Below, one piece after another: positions 1 through 8,350 of a DNA stretch of 64,000 nucleotides. The stretch covers positions 54,937 to 118,936 of the forward strand of contig NZ_BMVB01000021.1 in NCBI RefSeq assembly GCF_014650495.1, written 5' to 3'. The stretch is from Streptomyces cinnamoneus (lineage in GTDB: Bacteria; Actinomycetota; Actinomycetes; Streptomycetales; Streptomycetaceae). The position numbers and the translations under genes were made by a program. The notes below the pieces were generated by a model, which worked only from the letters and a program-made list of their open reading frames with translations, was not told the origin of the DNA and did not search any database. Every line of letters starts with the position of its first letter. The first letter of the stretch is position 1.

Positions 1-1164
1 GCGGCCTGCCTGGCCAAGCCCCCGGCGGACCGCCCGTCCCCGGCGGAGGTGGCCCGCCGCCTCGCCGCGACGGAGGGCGCGGACGGCCTCGTACGCTCCG
101 GCTGGCTGCCGGCGCCCCTGGTCGAGCGGGTCAGCCGGCAGGCGGTGGAGCTCTTGGACCTGGAGGCGAGCGGCCCGCCACTGACGCGGCCCGACGGGCC
201 GGGGGCGGGGCCGGGGCCGGGGCGGTCGGCGCCGGGCTTCGGGCCTCTTCCGCAGGGGGCCGCCGCGGACTTCGTTCCGTCTTCGTCGGGGGACGACCCC
301 GGCCGGGTGCCCGGGCAGGGGCGGGGGGCCGCCGCGGACTTCGTTCCGTCTCCGTCGGGGGGCGACCCCGGCCGGGTGCCCGGGCAGGGGCGGGGGGCCG
401 CCGCGGAATTCGTATCGTCTCCGCCGGGGGCGGGCAGGGCGTCGGAGGGGCGTCCGGGGCGGCGGCCCGGGTGGTGGCGGAAGGCTGCCGGGGGTGGCGA
501 GGGGGCGGTGCCCCCGGGGCCCGAGCCGGTTGCCACCGAACCCGACGGGAGGCGCGACGGCAGGCGCATCGCACTGTCCGTCGGCGCGTCGGCCGGCTCC
601 GCCGGGCGCCGCGGCCGGCGCGTCGGCTGCACGCTCGTGCTGACCGTCGCGGGCACCCTGGCGGCCGCCACGACGGCGCTGTTCGTCTTCGACGTGCTGC
701 CCGGCGGCGAGCGGGGCGCGCCCGAGGCGGGGAAACCGGCCGCGACCCCCTCGCCGCCCTCCACCGGCAGCACCGCCGCACCGAACCCGGGCCCGGGCGA
801 GCCCCGTGCCACCGTCCCGCAGGCGTTCCTCGGCACCTGGACGGGCTCCGTCGTCCAGTCCGACGGCACCGCCAACGGCACGATGACGAGCACCGTCACC
901 GCCGGCGGCAAGGACGCCTACGTCGTGCGCACGAGCTATTCGATCCTCGGCGTCATGGAGTGCCGCGCCAAGGCGAAGCTGCTCTCGGCCACCAGCAGCA
1001 GGATCACTCTGGAAGAGGTCACCGACGGTGAGAAGCAGGCCCTCTGCACGGGCGCGAAGGCGACCGTGACGTACACGCTCGCCCCGGGCGGCAAGCTCGC
1101 CTTCACCTCCGACGACCCCGGTGGCGGCCGGCCCACCGCGACCCTCACCAGGACCGGCGGCTGA
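1..1164 (+). CDS. Serine/threonine protein kinase, C-terminal part (5' truncated by window)
   Basis: The reading frame is open from the first base, so the true start lies upstream. The first residues (ACLAKPPADRPSPAEVARRL) match the end of a Hanks-type kinase domain, where Cys-Leu-x-Lys-x-Pro-x-x-Arg-Pro is the usual last subdomain. A low-complexity Gly/Pro linker with a 23-residue tandem repeat follows, then one membrane segment (about 645-705) and an extracytoplasmic domain of about 115 residues with two cysteines that could form a disulfide. This is the common layout of streptomycete membrane kinases: cytosolic kinase, transmembrane helix, exported sensor-like domain. No PASTA repeats are visible. 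Catalytic residues are outside the window, so activity cannot be judged. An ATG at 49 is in frame but would cut off the kinase remnant and is not the real start. Confidence 0.8.
   Translation, partial: AACLAKPPADRPSPAEVARRLAATEGADGLVRSGWLPAPLVERVSRQAVELLDLEASGPPLTRPDGPGAGPGPGRSAPGFGPLPQGAAADFVPSSSGDDPGRVPGQGRGAAADFVPSPSGGDPGRVPGQGRGAAAEFVSSPPGAGRASEGRPGRRPGWWRKAAGGGEGAVPPGPEPVATEPDGRRDGRRIALSVGASAGSAGRRGRRVGCTLVLTVAGTLAAATTALFVFDVLPGGERGAPEAGKPAATPSPPSTGSTAAPNPGPGEPRATVPQAFLGTWTGSVVQSDGTANGTMTSTVTAGGKDAYVVRTSYSILGVMECRAKAKLLSATSSRITLEEVTDGEKQALCTGAKATVTYTLAPGGKLAFTSDDPGGGRPTATLTRTGG
256..465 (+). repeat. 69-bp tandem repeat in kinase linker
   Basis: Three in-frame copies begin near 259, 328 and 397, exactly 69 bp (23 residues) apart. 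Each encodes a Gly-Ala-Ala-Ala-(Asp/Glu)-Phe-Val unit followed by Gly-Arg-Val-Pro-Gly-Gln-Gly. The third copy diverges. The repeat lies between the kinase domain and the membrane helix and probably acts as a flexible spacer. Confidence 0.8.
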
Positions 1165-1224
1165 CCGTCCGGGCCCGAACGTCCGCTCCCCGGCCCGGTC
1201 TCCGGCCCGCCAAGAGCCCTCGCG

Positions 1225-1230
1225 TAGGCT
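1225..1230 (+). promoter_or_regulatory. Candidate -10 element for mqnC (TAGGCT)
   Basis: TAGGCT fits the streptomycete TAgxxT -10 pattern and lies about 39 bp before the mqnC GTG start. No convincing -35 is visible. The same type of hexamer occurs at a similar distance before the menJ-like gene and nuoA2. Confidence 0.35.
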
Positions 1231-1268
1231 GGGCCGGTATTCGCATACCCCCTCCGAAGGGACGCCCG

Positions 1269-2465
1269 GTGACCGAGAACGCCGACCTTCAGTTGGTCCT
1301 CGACCGTGCCGCAGCCGGTGGCCGGATCACCCCGGAGGAGGCGCTCGACCTCTACCGGTCCGCCCCGCTGCACGCCCTGGGCGCCGCCGCCGACGCCGCG
1401 CGCCGCAAGCGCTACGCCGGCACCGAGCACATCGCGACGTACATCATCGAGCGCAACATCAACTACACGAACTCGTGCGTCACGGCGTGCAAGTTCTGCG
1501 CCTTCTTCGCCCCGCCGAAGAGCGACAAGGTCTGGACCCGGCCGCTGGACGACATCCTGCGCCGCTGCGCGGAGACCGTCGAGCTGGGCGGCACGCAGAT
1601 CATGTTCCAGGGCGGTCACCACCCCGAGTACGGCGTGGAGTACTACGAGGAGCACTTCTCGGCGATCAAGAAGGCGTTCCCGCAGCTCGTCATCCACTCC
1701 CTCGGTGCCTCCGAGGTCGAGCACATGTCGCGCATCTCGGGCGTCTCGGCCGAGGAGGCCATCCGCCGCATCCACGCCGCCGGCCTGGACTCCTTCGCCG
1801 GCGCCGGCGCCGAGCTGCTGCCGGAGCGGCCGCGCAAGGCCATCGCGCCGCTGAAGGAGTCCGGCGAGCGCTGGCTGGAGATCATGGAGCTCGCCCACAC
1901 CCTGGGCGTCGAGTCGACCTCCACCATGCTGATGGGCACCGGCGAGACCAACGCCGAGCGCATCGAGCACCTGCGCATGATCCGTGACGTGCAGGACCGC
2001 ACGGGCGGCTTCCGCGCCTTCATCCCGTACACCTACCAGCCGCAGAACAACGTGCTGAAGGGCCGGACGCAGGCCACCGTCTTCGAGTACCTGCGGATGA
2101 TCGCCGTCGCCCGCCTGTTCCTCGACAACGTGGCCCACATCCAGGGCTCGTGGCTGACGGTCGGCAAGGAGGCGGGCCAGCTCTCGCTGCACTACGGCGC
2201 GGACGACCTGGGCTCGGTGATGCTGGAGGAGAACGTCGTCTCCTCGGCCGGCGCCCGGCACCGCTCCAACCGCATGGAGCTCATCGACCTCATCCGCAAG
2301 GCGGGCCGCGTCCCCGCGCAGCGCGCGACGACGTACGAGCACCTGCTGGTGCACGACGACCCGGCGAACGACCCGGTCGACGACCGCGTCGTCTCGCACC
2401 TGTCGTCGACCGCGATCGAGGGCGGCACGGCGCACCCGGAGCTGAAGATCGTCGAGGCGAGCTGA
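1269..2465 (+). CDS. mqnC: Cyclic dehypoxanthinyl futalosine synthase (MqnC), menaquinone biosynthesis
   Basis: Radical-SAM enzyme of 398 residues that cyclises dehypoxanthine futalosine in the futalosine route to menaquinone. The Cys-x3-Cys-x2-Cys cluster motif (CVTACKFC) sits near residue 75, just after NINYTNS, the typical MqnC context. A glycine-rich SAM-binding stretch (GGTQIMFQGGHHPEYG) and a conserved GAGAELLPERPR motif follow. Length is normal for the family. The GTG start is chosen because GAAGGGA lies 8-14 bp upstream and it gives the usual N-terminus. MqnE also has the radical-SAM motif, but its context around the cysteines differs. The menG and menJ-like genes lie 2-6 kb downstream on the same strand. 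Confidence 0.93.
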   Translation: MTENADLQLVLDRAAAGGRITPEEALDLYRSAPLHALGAAADAARRKRYAGTEHIATYIIERNINYTNSCVTACKFCAFFAPPKSDKVWTRPLDDILRRCAETVELGGTQIMFQGGHHPEYGVEYYEEHFSAIKKAFPQLVIHSLGASEVEHMSRISGVSAEEAIRRIHAAGLDSFAGAGAELLPERPRKAIAPLKESGERWLEIMELAHTLGVESTSTMLMGTGETNAERIEHLRMIRDVQDRTGGFRAFIPYTYQPQNNVLKGRTQATVFEYLRMIAVARLFLDNVAHIQGSWLTVGKEAGQLSLHYGADDLGSVMLEENVVSSAGARHRSNRMELIDLIRKAGRVPAQRATTYEHLLVHDDPANDPVDDRVVSHLSSTAIEGGTAHPELKIVEAS

Positions 2466-2493
2466 CGGGCGGAACGGTCAGGACGGACGGACG

Positions 2494-3057
2494 ATGTCCA
2501 CGGTCCACCGCGTCCGTGCGGTCCGGCTGACGGAGGACGGCGAGCTCCTGTCGGCGCCCGGCGGCTACGCCGTCGCCGTTTCCGGCAGCCGCATCACGGC
2601 GATCGGTTCGTACGAGCAGGTGCGTGCGGCAGCCGGCGAGCACGCGCGCGTGCGCGAGTGGGACGGCGTCCTGACGCCGGGCCGGTACGAGCCGTCCGCC
2701 GCCGCGTACCTGGAGGCCGCGTACCACCCGGACCCCCGCGAGGCGGACGCCCTGGGCGCCGAGCCCCTGACCGGGGCGGCTCTCGCGGCACTGGAGATGA
2801 CGGACACCCGCTGGGGCCACAGCGCCCGGCGCGGTGTGCAGCGGCTGCTGGCGGCGGGGACGACGGCCCTGTCCGGACCGTTCGCGCGGGCTGCGGTGCG
2901 GACGGCCGTCGCGCGGTCGGGCATCCGGGTGCTGCCGCCCGCGGCGCAGCCCGGGGCACTGACGGTGTCCGGGCCGGCCGACTTCGCGGTGTTCGCGGAC
3001 GACGGCGGGGCGCTGGTGACGGTCCTCGACGGGCGCCTGGTGTTCAGGCGCCGCTGA
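2494..3057 (+). CDS. Imidazolonepropionase-like domain protein, function unknown
   Basis: Protein of 187 residues starting 28 bp after mqnC, probably co-transcribed. The N-terminal beta-strand region (roughly residues 5-60) and a short C-terminal strand pair (SGPADFAVFADDG...LVTVLDGRLVFRR) resemble the composite beta-sandwich that brackets the barrel in amidohydrolases such as imidazolonepropionase. The metal-binding TIM barrel between them is missing: there is no HxH motif, and only about 100 residues join the two parts. Hydrolase activity is therefore unlikely. A scaffold or regulatory role linked to mqnC is possible but unproven. Confidence 0.65.
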   Translation: MSTVHRVRAVRLTEDGELLSAPGGYAVAVSGSRITAIGSYEQVRAAAGEHARVREWDGVLTPGRYEPSAAAYLEAAYHPDPREADALGAEPLTGAALAALEMTDTRWGHSARRGVQRLLAAGTTALSGPFARAAVRTAVARSGIRVLPPAAQPGALTVSGPADFAVFADDGGALVTVLDGRLVFRRR

Positions 3058-3159
3058 GACGGCGGCGCGGGAGCCCGTTCATTACTTCGGGTGACGCTAC
3101 CGTCGTATATGGGACCGCGATCCGCATCCGCGTCCACACTCGCGTCCATGGGAGCAGTG

Positions 3160-3765
3160 ATGACTATCAGTCGGCCTGGAGTACCTGCCACGCCGGACAA
3201 CTGGATGTTCCCGCCTGGCGATGGCTGGAGCTTCGACCAGGTGAAGGAACTGGAGCTGCCCTTCGACTGGGAACTCGTGGACGGAGCGATCGTGGTTCGG
3301 GGGCAGACGAAGCTGTGGCACGACGTCGTGCGGGACGGGCTGTCCCGTCGGCTCGCGGACGCGGCACCCGCACGGTACGGGGTCAATGTCGAGCGTTGCG
3401 TCATGCTGGCCGAAGATCATGTCCGAAAGCCCGACGTGACCGTGTTCGACGTGACTGGATTGGACCTTTTCTCCGCTGAGTGCACCCCTGTCGACAAGCT
3501 GAAGCTAGCGGTGGAAGTGGTTTCGAGGGGCTCCAGGAGCGATGACCGCATCCGCAAGCCTGTGCTGTACGCCGAAGCCGGGGTGCCCTGCTACTGGCGT
3601 ATCGAGCTGGAGGAGGACCGGCGACTCGCCGTTCACGAGTTCTGGCTGCCGGTCGGGGAGCGGTCCTACATCCCCGCGCCCTTGCACCCTGTGCACCGGG
3701 AGAAGCTGGTCACGGACCTGCCGTTCCCTCTGGAGATCGATCTGACGGCACTGCTCCAGCTCTGA
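3160..3765 (+). CDS. Uma2-family (PD-(D/E)XK fold) putative endonuclease
   Basis: Protein of 201 residues. It has the Uma2 pattern: an N-terminal segment ending in ELVDGAIVV, then RKPDVTVFD carrying the first active-site Asp, then a strand with Glu-Val-Val-Ser (AVEVVSRGS), followed by DDRIRKPVLYAEAGVPCYWRIE. These are the residues expected of the restriction-endonuclease-like fold. Uma2 proteins are abundant in streptomycetes and cyanobacteria, and their biological role is unsettled. The ATG at 3160 is preferred over starts at 3091 and 3148 because GGGAG lies about 6 bp upstream. The gene has no clear link to its menaquinone neighbours. Confidence 0.8.
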   Translation: MTISRPGVPATPDNWMFPPGDGWSFDQVKELELPFDWELVDGAIVVRGQTKLWHDVVRDGLSRRLADAAPARYGVNVERCVMLAEDHVRKPDVTVFDVTGLDLFSAECTPVDKLKLAVEVVSRGSRSDDRIRKPVLYAEAGVPCYWRIELEEDRRLAVHEFWLPVGERSYIPAPLHPVHREKLVTDLPFPLEIDLTALLQL

Positions 3766-4133
3766 ACGACGGCAGGATCGCCACCGTCAGTGATCCGTAA
3801 GGACCACATCGCCGCACGTCAGGACCCCATCAAGGGGAGCCGCCCCCACCCCTTCCACCCGGCAGGATGAACGACGCGGGGACGGCCGCTTCGGTCGTCC
3901 CGCGGTGCGAGGTGGAGGGCCCAGTCGTGCAGACGGGCCGCAGGGACGCGCACTGCCGGCAGGTAAGCCGTGTTGCCGAGGGGGCGACGGGCAGGGGGCC
4001 GGCAGTCCTCGGGGTGGGGGCCCACAGGAGCGAGCGCAGTCGGCACCGCAGGGCGACCGGTCCTTCCCGGGCGAGCCGTCCCCGTCCAAAGCCCCGCAGG
4101 GGAGCCGTGGGGACCGTGGTGAACAATGGGGTC
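3766..4133 (+). other. Gene-free stretch upstream of menG
   Basis: About 370 bp between the Uma2 gene and menG. Open frames here on both strands lack family features and seem to reflect high GC. A bulged hairpin around 3876-3905 (GCGGGGAC ... GTCCCGC) could end Uma2 transcription. No convincing promoter for menG was found. Confidence 0.5.
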
Positions 4134-4835
4134 GTGACCCGAGCATCCCTGGACAAGCAGCCGCATGAAGTCGCCGCGATGTTCGACGACGTGGCGGCGA
4201 AGTACGACCTGACCAACGACGTCATCTCGCTCGGCCAGGCCCGCCTGTGGCGCAAGGCCGTGGCGCAGGCCGTCGCCGCCCGCCCGGGACAGAAGGTCCT
4301 CGACCTCGCCGCCGGCACCGGCACCTCCTCGCTGCCCTTCGTCGCCGACGGCGCGTACGTCGTGCCGTGCGACTTCTCCCTCGGCATGCTGCGCGAGGGC
4401 AAGAAGCGCAACCCCTGGCTGCCGCTGACCGCCGGGGACGCCACGAAGCTGCCCTTCGCGGACGACGTGTTCGACGCCGTCACCATCTCCTTCGGGCTGC
4501 GCAACGTCCAGGAGACGGACACCGCGCTGCGCGAGCTGCTGCGCGTGACCAAGCCGGGCGGGCGCGTGGTGATCTGCGAGTTCAGCCAGCCCACGTGGGA
4601 GCCGTTCCGCACGGTCTACACCGAGTACCTGATGCGCGCCCTGCCGCCGATCGCCCGCACGGTCTGCAGCAGCCCGGACGCGTACGTCTACCTCGCCGAG
4701 TCGATCCGCGAGTGGCCCGACCAGCCTGCGCTCGCCGCCCGGCTGCAGCAGGCCGGCTGGTCGAAGGTCGCGTGGCGCAATCTGACGGGTGGCGTCGTCG
4801 CGCTGCACCGCGGCACCAAGCCGCTTAACGCCTGA
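4134..4835 (+). CDS. menG: Demethylmenaquinone methyltransferase (MenG/UbiE family)
   Basis: SAM-dependent C-methyltransferase of 233 residues that methylates the naphthoquinone ring of demethylmenaquinone, the last ring step in menaquinone synthesis. UbiE-family hallmarks are visible: MFDDVAAKYDLTND near the N-terminus, the SAM motif VLDLAAGTGTSSL, DFSLGMLREGK, DAVTISFGLRNV, and the C-terminal NLTGGVVALHRG. The GTG at 4134 is chosen because family members begin just before the TRASLDKQPHEV segment; in-frame GTG codons up to ~24 bp upstream are possible alternatives. In mycobacteria the equivalent gene (menH/ubiE, Rv0558) also sits near menJ, a polyprenyl synthase and htpX, and all of these occur in this window. 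Confidence 0.93.
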   Translation: MTRASLDKQPHEVAAMFDDVAAKYDLTNDVISLGQARLWRKAVAQAVAARPGQKVLDLAAGTGTSSLPFVADGAYVVPCDFSLGMLREGKKRNPWLPLTAGDATKLPFADDVFDAVTISFGLRNVQETDTALRELLRVTKPGGRVVICEFSQPTWEPFRTVYTEYLMRALPPIARTVCSSPDAYVYLAESIREWPDQPALAARLQQAGWSKVAWRNLTGGVVALHRGTKPLNA

Positions 4836-4958
4836 ATCCCGTAAATCCCGGACGGGGCGCGCTTATTGCGCGTCTCGCTGTTGTCATGGCCCGGCTCCCG
4901 GACATCGGTACGATCTTGGTTTTCCACAGCCCAGATCAAGCCGAGTTCCGGAGGCCCT

Positions 4959-7900
4959 ATGCCCTCGTTCTGTCCCGCCTGTGGTTCCGAGTTCGTGCCT
5001 CAGGCGCGCTTCTGCATGAAGTGCGGCAAGGAGCGGCCGGAGGCGGAGGGGGCTGCCGCGGCGGCGACCGCGGGCGGTGCCGGTGCGGCCGCGTCCGCGG
5101 CGCCCGCGATGCCGTCCGCACCGCCGTCACGTCCGCCGGCCGTTCCGCCTGCCGTCGCTCCGCCCGGCGTTCACCCGGCGGCCGGGCCACCGGCTGCTCC
5201 GCCGCCGCCGTTCGCCCCGCCGGGGCCCGGGTACGCCCCCGGCCACGCCCCGTACGCCCCGCCCTCGCGCGGGACGCTGTTCCTGCGCCGGGCCTTCGGC
5301 GGCGACTGGGCGGGTTCGGCGAAGGCGGCGGCCTGGCCGACGGGTCTGCTGCTGGTCCTCGCGCTCGCGATATCGCTGCCGTCCCCCGACGGCTACGAGG
5401 AGGCCGGGCTCACCAACTGGTCCGACCGTTTCCAGGTCGTCATCGCCCTGCTGCTGCAGGGCCTGGGCGCGAGCCTGGACGTGGAGATGCGCAGTGGCGG
5501 CAGCCTGCTGTCGCTGTTCGTGCGGGGCAGCGGTTCGCTGTCCTTCTGGCCGCTGACCATCACCGCCCTGTGGGCGGGGGCCGTGGCCGTCGGCGCCCGG
5601 CGACTGCGCCGCTCGCGTCCCGCCGGTAGCGGCGGCGGCGCGGAGGCCACGCTGCGGATCGCGCTGCTGAACGCGGCGGTCGTGCTGGTCCTGGGCCTCT
5701 GCGGGCAGCCGGACCTCGACATGGTGACCGTCTCCACCACCCCTGTGCTTGCCGCCCTGTTCGCGGGCGCGCTGGCGGGTGCGGTGAGCGGCGCGGTGCT
5801 GTGCCGCGAGGAGGCGGCCGCGCGTCTGGGCGCCGGCGCACGGGTGGCCGTACGGGCGTGGGGCACCGCGCTGCGCGCCCTGGGGCTGTCGGTCGCGCTG
5901 TGCGGCCTGATCGTGTTCGTGGTCATCGCCGCGCACCCCGACGAGGCGGGCGACTGGGCATGGGCCGGGGCGCTGCCCTTCCTGATCAACCTCGGCCTCA
6001 TGGCGCTCGGTCTGTCCTGGGGCGCGGGTGTGGAGGGCTCCAACACCGAGCAGGGCCGGCACAAGAGCGACACCCTGGGCCTCACCGAGCTCGGTGACAT
6101 GGCGGGCGGCTGGGCCCAGGCCGGCGCCGTGCTGGTGGGCATCGCGTGCGCGGTGATCCTGGCCGTACTGGCCGCACGCCGCTCGGCGGACCGGGTGGAG
6201 CAGGCGCTGTCGGGCGTGTTCTTCCTGGCGACGCTGTGGCTGCTGTCGTTCTTCTCCGGCGGCGCGATGGAGATGACGAGCGGCACGTCGTTCTCGTACC
6301 GCTCGCGCGGCATGGAGGGCGAGGTCGCGACGAACGCGGGCGAACTCCTGCTGTTCGGCCTCCTGTGGACGGCAGGAGCGATCCTCCTGTCCGCCGCCCT
6401 TGGCCGCCCCCGCGGCACGGCTGTCCTGCCCCACCCGCCGATGCCGGCTGCGCCGGCGTCCGTACCGATGGCGCCGGGCACGGCGCCCGGCGCCGCCGCG
6501 TCGCCGGTGCCGGCCCGGCCGGCCGTACCGCCGGCCCACCCCGGGCCGGCTGCGCCGACCACCGCGCCCCTCCCCGCAGCCGTACCCCCGGTGGCTCCGG
6601 CCCCGCAGTCGGCGCCTGCTGCGCCGCCCGCGGGTGCGGTGAACGCAGCCGGCCAGCAGCCGGGCAGCGCCTCGGCCCCTGCCGGGGCGACCGCCCCCCA
6701 GTCGGCGCCTGCTGCGTCGCCCACGGGTGCGGTCAGTGCAGCCGGCCAGCAGCCGGGCGGTGCCTCGGCTCCCGCCGGGACGCCCGCCCTTGCCGGGACG
6801 CCCGCTCCGCAGTCGGTGCCTGCAGCGTCGCCCACGGGTGCGGTCAGTGCAGCCGGCCAGCAGTCCGGTGGCGCCTCGGCCCCCGCTGGGACGCCCGCCC
6901 TTGCCGGGGCGACCGCCCCCCAGTCGGCGCCCGCCGCGTCGCCCACGGGCGCGGTCAGTGCAGCCGGCCAGCAGTCCGGTGGCGCCTCGGCCCCCGCTGG
7001 GACGCCCGCCCAGCAGCCCGCCCTTGCCGGGGCGACCGGCCCGCAGTCGGCGCCTGCTGCGTCGCCCACGGGTGCGGTCAGTGCAGCCGGCCAGCAGTCC
7101 GGTGGCGCCTCGGCTCCCGCTGGGACGCCCGCCCAGCAGCCCGCCCCTGCCGGGGCCACCGCCCCGCAGCCCGCGCACGCCGCCTCCGCGGCGCCCGCTG
7201 CCTCCACCCCCTCCGCCCTCGACCCGGCGGCCGGTCGGCAGCTCGCCCCCGGGACCCTCGCGGGGACCGTTGCCGGGGCTCCCGCCGGGACCGCCCCCGG
7301 AACCCCCGCCGGGACCGCCCCCGGAACCCCCGCCGGGGCCTTCGGCCCCACTGCCTCCGCCTCCGCCCCCACCCCCACCCCCTCCGCCCTCGCCGGGGTC
7401 ACCGCTCAGCAGCCGGTGCTGCCCCCGCAGGCCATCGGCGCCGCCGGGGCCGGGGCCGGTGCCGGAAAGCCGGTGCGGGCCGGGAGTCGGGTGTTGATGT
7501 GGGTGGCCATCGGGCTGGCGGCCTTTCTTGTCGGGGGCGTCGGTACCGCCGGAGTGATGCTCCTGCAGGAGCGCGACGCGAAGGACAGTGCCAAGGACCC
7601 GGCCGCCTCCGCCTCGCCGCAGGCCCCGCAGCAGGGGCCGGCGCCTTCGGGCGCCCCGTCGGGCTCCCCGGCTCCGTCCGCCTCCGCCTCCGCCGCCAGG
7701 CCCCGCCCGCCCCAGGGCGAGCCCCCCAAGGGCTACCAGCGGATGACCTCCCCCGAGGGCTTCTCCCTCGCCGTGCCCGAGTACTGGCAGCGCGAGAACC
7801 GCGGCAACAACCAGATCGACTACCACGGCCCCACCGGCCCCGGCCAGATCCGCATCGGCATCGGGCCGAGCGGCGGCAAGTCGTCGTACGACCACTTCCA

Positions 7901-8174
7901 GGAGATGGAGAAGCAGGTCTCCGCGCAGGAGGAGTACCGGCAGCTCAAGATGACGGCCAACACTTTCATGGGCCGTCCGGGCGCCCTGTGGGAGTGGACC
8001 TGGAAGGACAAGAACGGCGAGGTCATGCACGCCCTGAACCAGGCGTACGTGGACGAGAGCGGCAAGGAGTACGCGATCATGTTCTCCGAGCGCGAGCGCT
8101 TCTACCCGGAGGCCCGCAAGATCTTCGACACCGCCCTGCAGTTCTGGTGGGTCGGCCCGTACGACGTGCGCTGA
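4959..8174 (+). CDS. Large zinc-ribbon, multi-pass membrane protein with repetitive Ala/Pro linker and exported C-terminal domain
   Basis: Protein of 1071 residues; family not recognised beyond its parts. Residues 1-22 form a zinc ribbon (CPACG ... CMKCGKE). A Pro/Ala segment and a region of about eight hydrophobic helices follow (5,300-6,410). A very long Ala/Pro/Gly/Gln linker comes next (6,410-7,470), holding five copies of a ~37-residue repeat, then one more membrane helix (about 7,489-7,560). The exported domain of about 145 residues starts at RMTSPEGFSLAVPEYWQREN and resembles C-terminal domains of streptomycete kinase-like membrane proteins. The ATG at 4959 has a perfect GGAGG 5 bp upstream, so the in-frame start at 4866 is rejected. 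The gene lies between menG and the menJ-like gene. An envelope sensor or transport accessory role is a guess only. Confidence 0.75.
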   Translation: MPSFCPACGSEFVPQARFCMKCGKERPEAEGAAAAATAGGAGAAASAAPAMPSAPPSRPPAVPPAVAPPGVHPAAGPPAAPPPPFAPPGPGYAPGHAPYAPPSRGTLFLRRAFGGDWAGSAKAAAWPTGLLLVLALAISLPSPDGYEEAGLTNWSDRFQVVIALLLQGLGASLDVEMRSGGSLLSLFVRGSGSLSFWPLTITALWAGAVAVGARRLRRSRPAGSGGGAEATLRIALLNAAVVLVLGLCGQPDLDMVTVSTTPVLAALFAGALAGAVSGAVLCREEAAARLGAGARVAVRAWGTALRALGLSVALCGLIVFVVIAAHPDEAGDWAWAGALPFLINLGLMALGLSWGAGVEGSNTEQGRHKSDTLGLTELGDMAGGWAQAGAVLVGIACAVILAVLAARRSADRVEQALSGVFFLATLWLLSFFSGGAMEMTSGTSFSYRSRGMEGEVATNAGELLLFGLLWTAGAILLSAALGRPRGTAVLPHPPMPAAPASVPMAPGTAPGAAASPVPARPAVPPAHPGPAAPTTAPLPAAVPPVAPAPQSAPAAPPAGAVNAAGQQPGSASAPAGATAPQSAPAASPTGAVSAAGQQPGGASAPAGTPALAGTPAPQSVPAASPTGAVSAAGQQSGGASAPAGTPALAGATAPQSAPAASPTGAVSAAGQQSGGASAPAGTPAQQPALAGATGPQSAPAASPTGAVSAAGQQSGGASAPAGTPAQQPAPAGATAPQPAHAASAAPAASTPSALDPAAGRQLAPGTLAGTVAGAPAGTAPGTPAGTAPGTPAGAFGPTASASAPTPTPSALAGVTAQQPVLPPQAIGAAGAGAGAGKPVRAGSRVLMWVAIGLAAFLVGGVGTAGVMLLQERDAKDSAKDPAASASPQAPQQGPAPSGAPSGSPAPSASASAARPRPPQGEPPKGYQRMTSPEGFSLAVPEYWQRENRGNNQIDYHGPTGPGQIRIGIGPSGGKSSYDHFQEMEKQVSAQEEYRQLKMTANTFMGRPGALWEWTWKDKNGEVMHALNQAYVDESGKEYAIMFSERERFYPEARKIFDTALQFWWVGPYDVR
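6601..7170 (+). repeat. Coding tandem repeats (five ~110-123 bp units)
   Basis: Five in-frame units begin near 6604, 6697, 6809, 6919 and 7042. Each encodes PQSxPAASPTGAVSAAGQQ followed by (P/S)GGASAPAGTPA, with variable LAGT, LAGAT or QQPALAGAT spacers. Units 3-5 are almost identical at DNA level, so the copy number is likely to vary between strains. A second, shorter Gly-Thr-Pro-Ala repeat lies at 7255-7345. Confidence 0.85.
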
Positions 8175-8240
8175 CCCCTCCGGCCGCGTACGGCAACGGG
8201 CCGGGCCGGGCCGGAGCAGCCGGCCGGCAGACGGCCGGCA

Positions 8241-8300
8241 GACGGGAACGGCAGACGGGAACGGACGGGAACGGCGGTCGCCGACCTTCCGTTCCCGTCC
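8241..8300 (+). terminator. Repeat-derived hairpin: three direct copies of GACGGGAACGG and one inverted copy
   Basis: GACGGGAACGG occurs at 8241-8251, 8254-8264 and 8264-8274, and its exact complement CCGTTCCCGTC at 8289-8299. The nearest pair gives a 12-bp perfect stem (8263-8274 with 8289-8300). It lies between the zinc-ribbon gene and the menJ-like gene, so it can act as a terminator. The extra upstream copies could form alternative stems. Confidence 0.6.
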
Positions 8301-8306
8301 GGCTCA

Positions 8307-8312
8307 TAGACT
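8307..8312 (+). promoter_or_regulatory. Candidate -10 element (TAGACT) for the menJ-like gene
   Basis: TAGACT lies 39 bp before the GTG start of the geranylgeranyl reductase gene and right after the terminator-like hairpin, which would separate it from upstream transcription. The -35 region is not clear. Confidence 0.35.
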
Positions 8313-8350
8313 CGGCGGCGACCAGTCCCTCGCCGAACGGGAGAGCCGCC

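Noticed and set aside
3867..4133. N-terminal extension of MenG
   Set aside because: The added ~89 residues are low-complexity Arg/Gly/Pro, and MenG proteins begin at the TRASLDKQ segment.
4866..4958. Longer N-terminus for the zinc-ribbon protein
   Set aside because: The ATG at 4959 has a perfect GGAGG at ideal distance and begins directly before the zinc-ribbon cysteines.
6601..7170. Regularly spaced repeats as a possible CRISPR array
   Set aside because: The repeats are in frame, lack unique spacers and palindromic ends, and encode an Ala/Pro linker. No cas genes are present.
5127..8030. 967-codon open frame on the minus strand
   Set aside because: Antisense shadow of the zinc-ribbon membrane protein gene; Gly/Arg-rich, no family motifs, caused by high GC and repeats.
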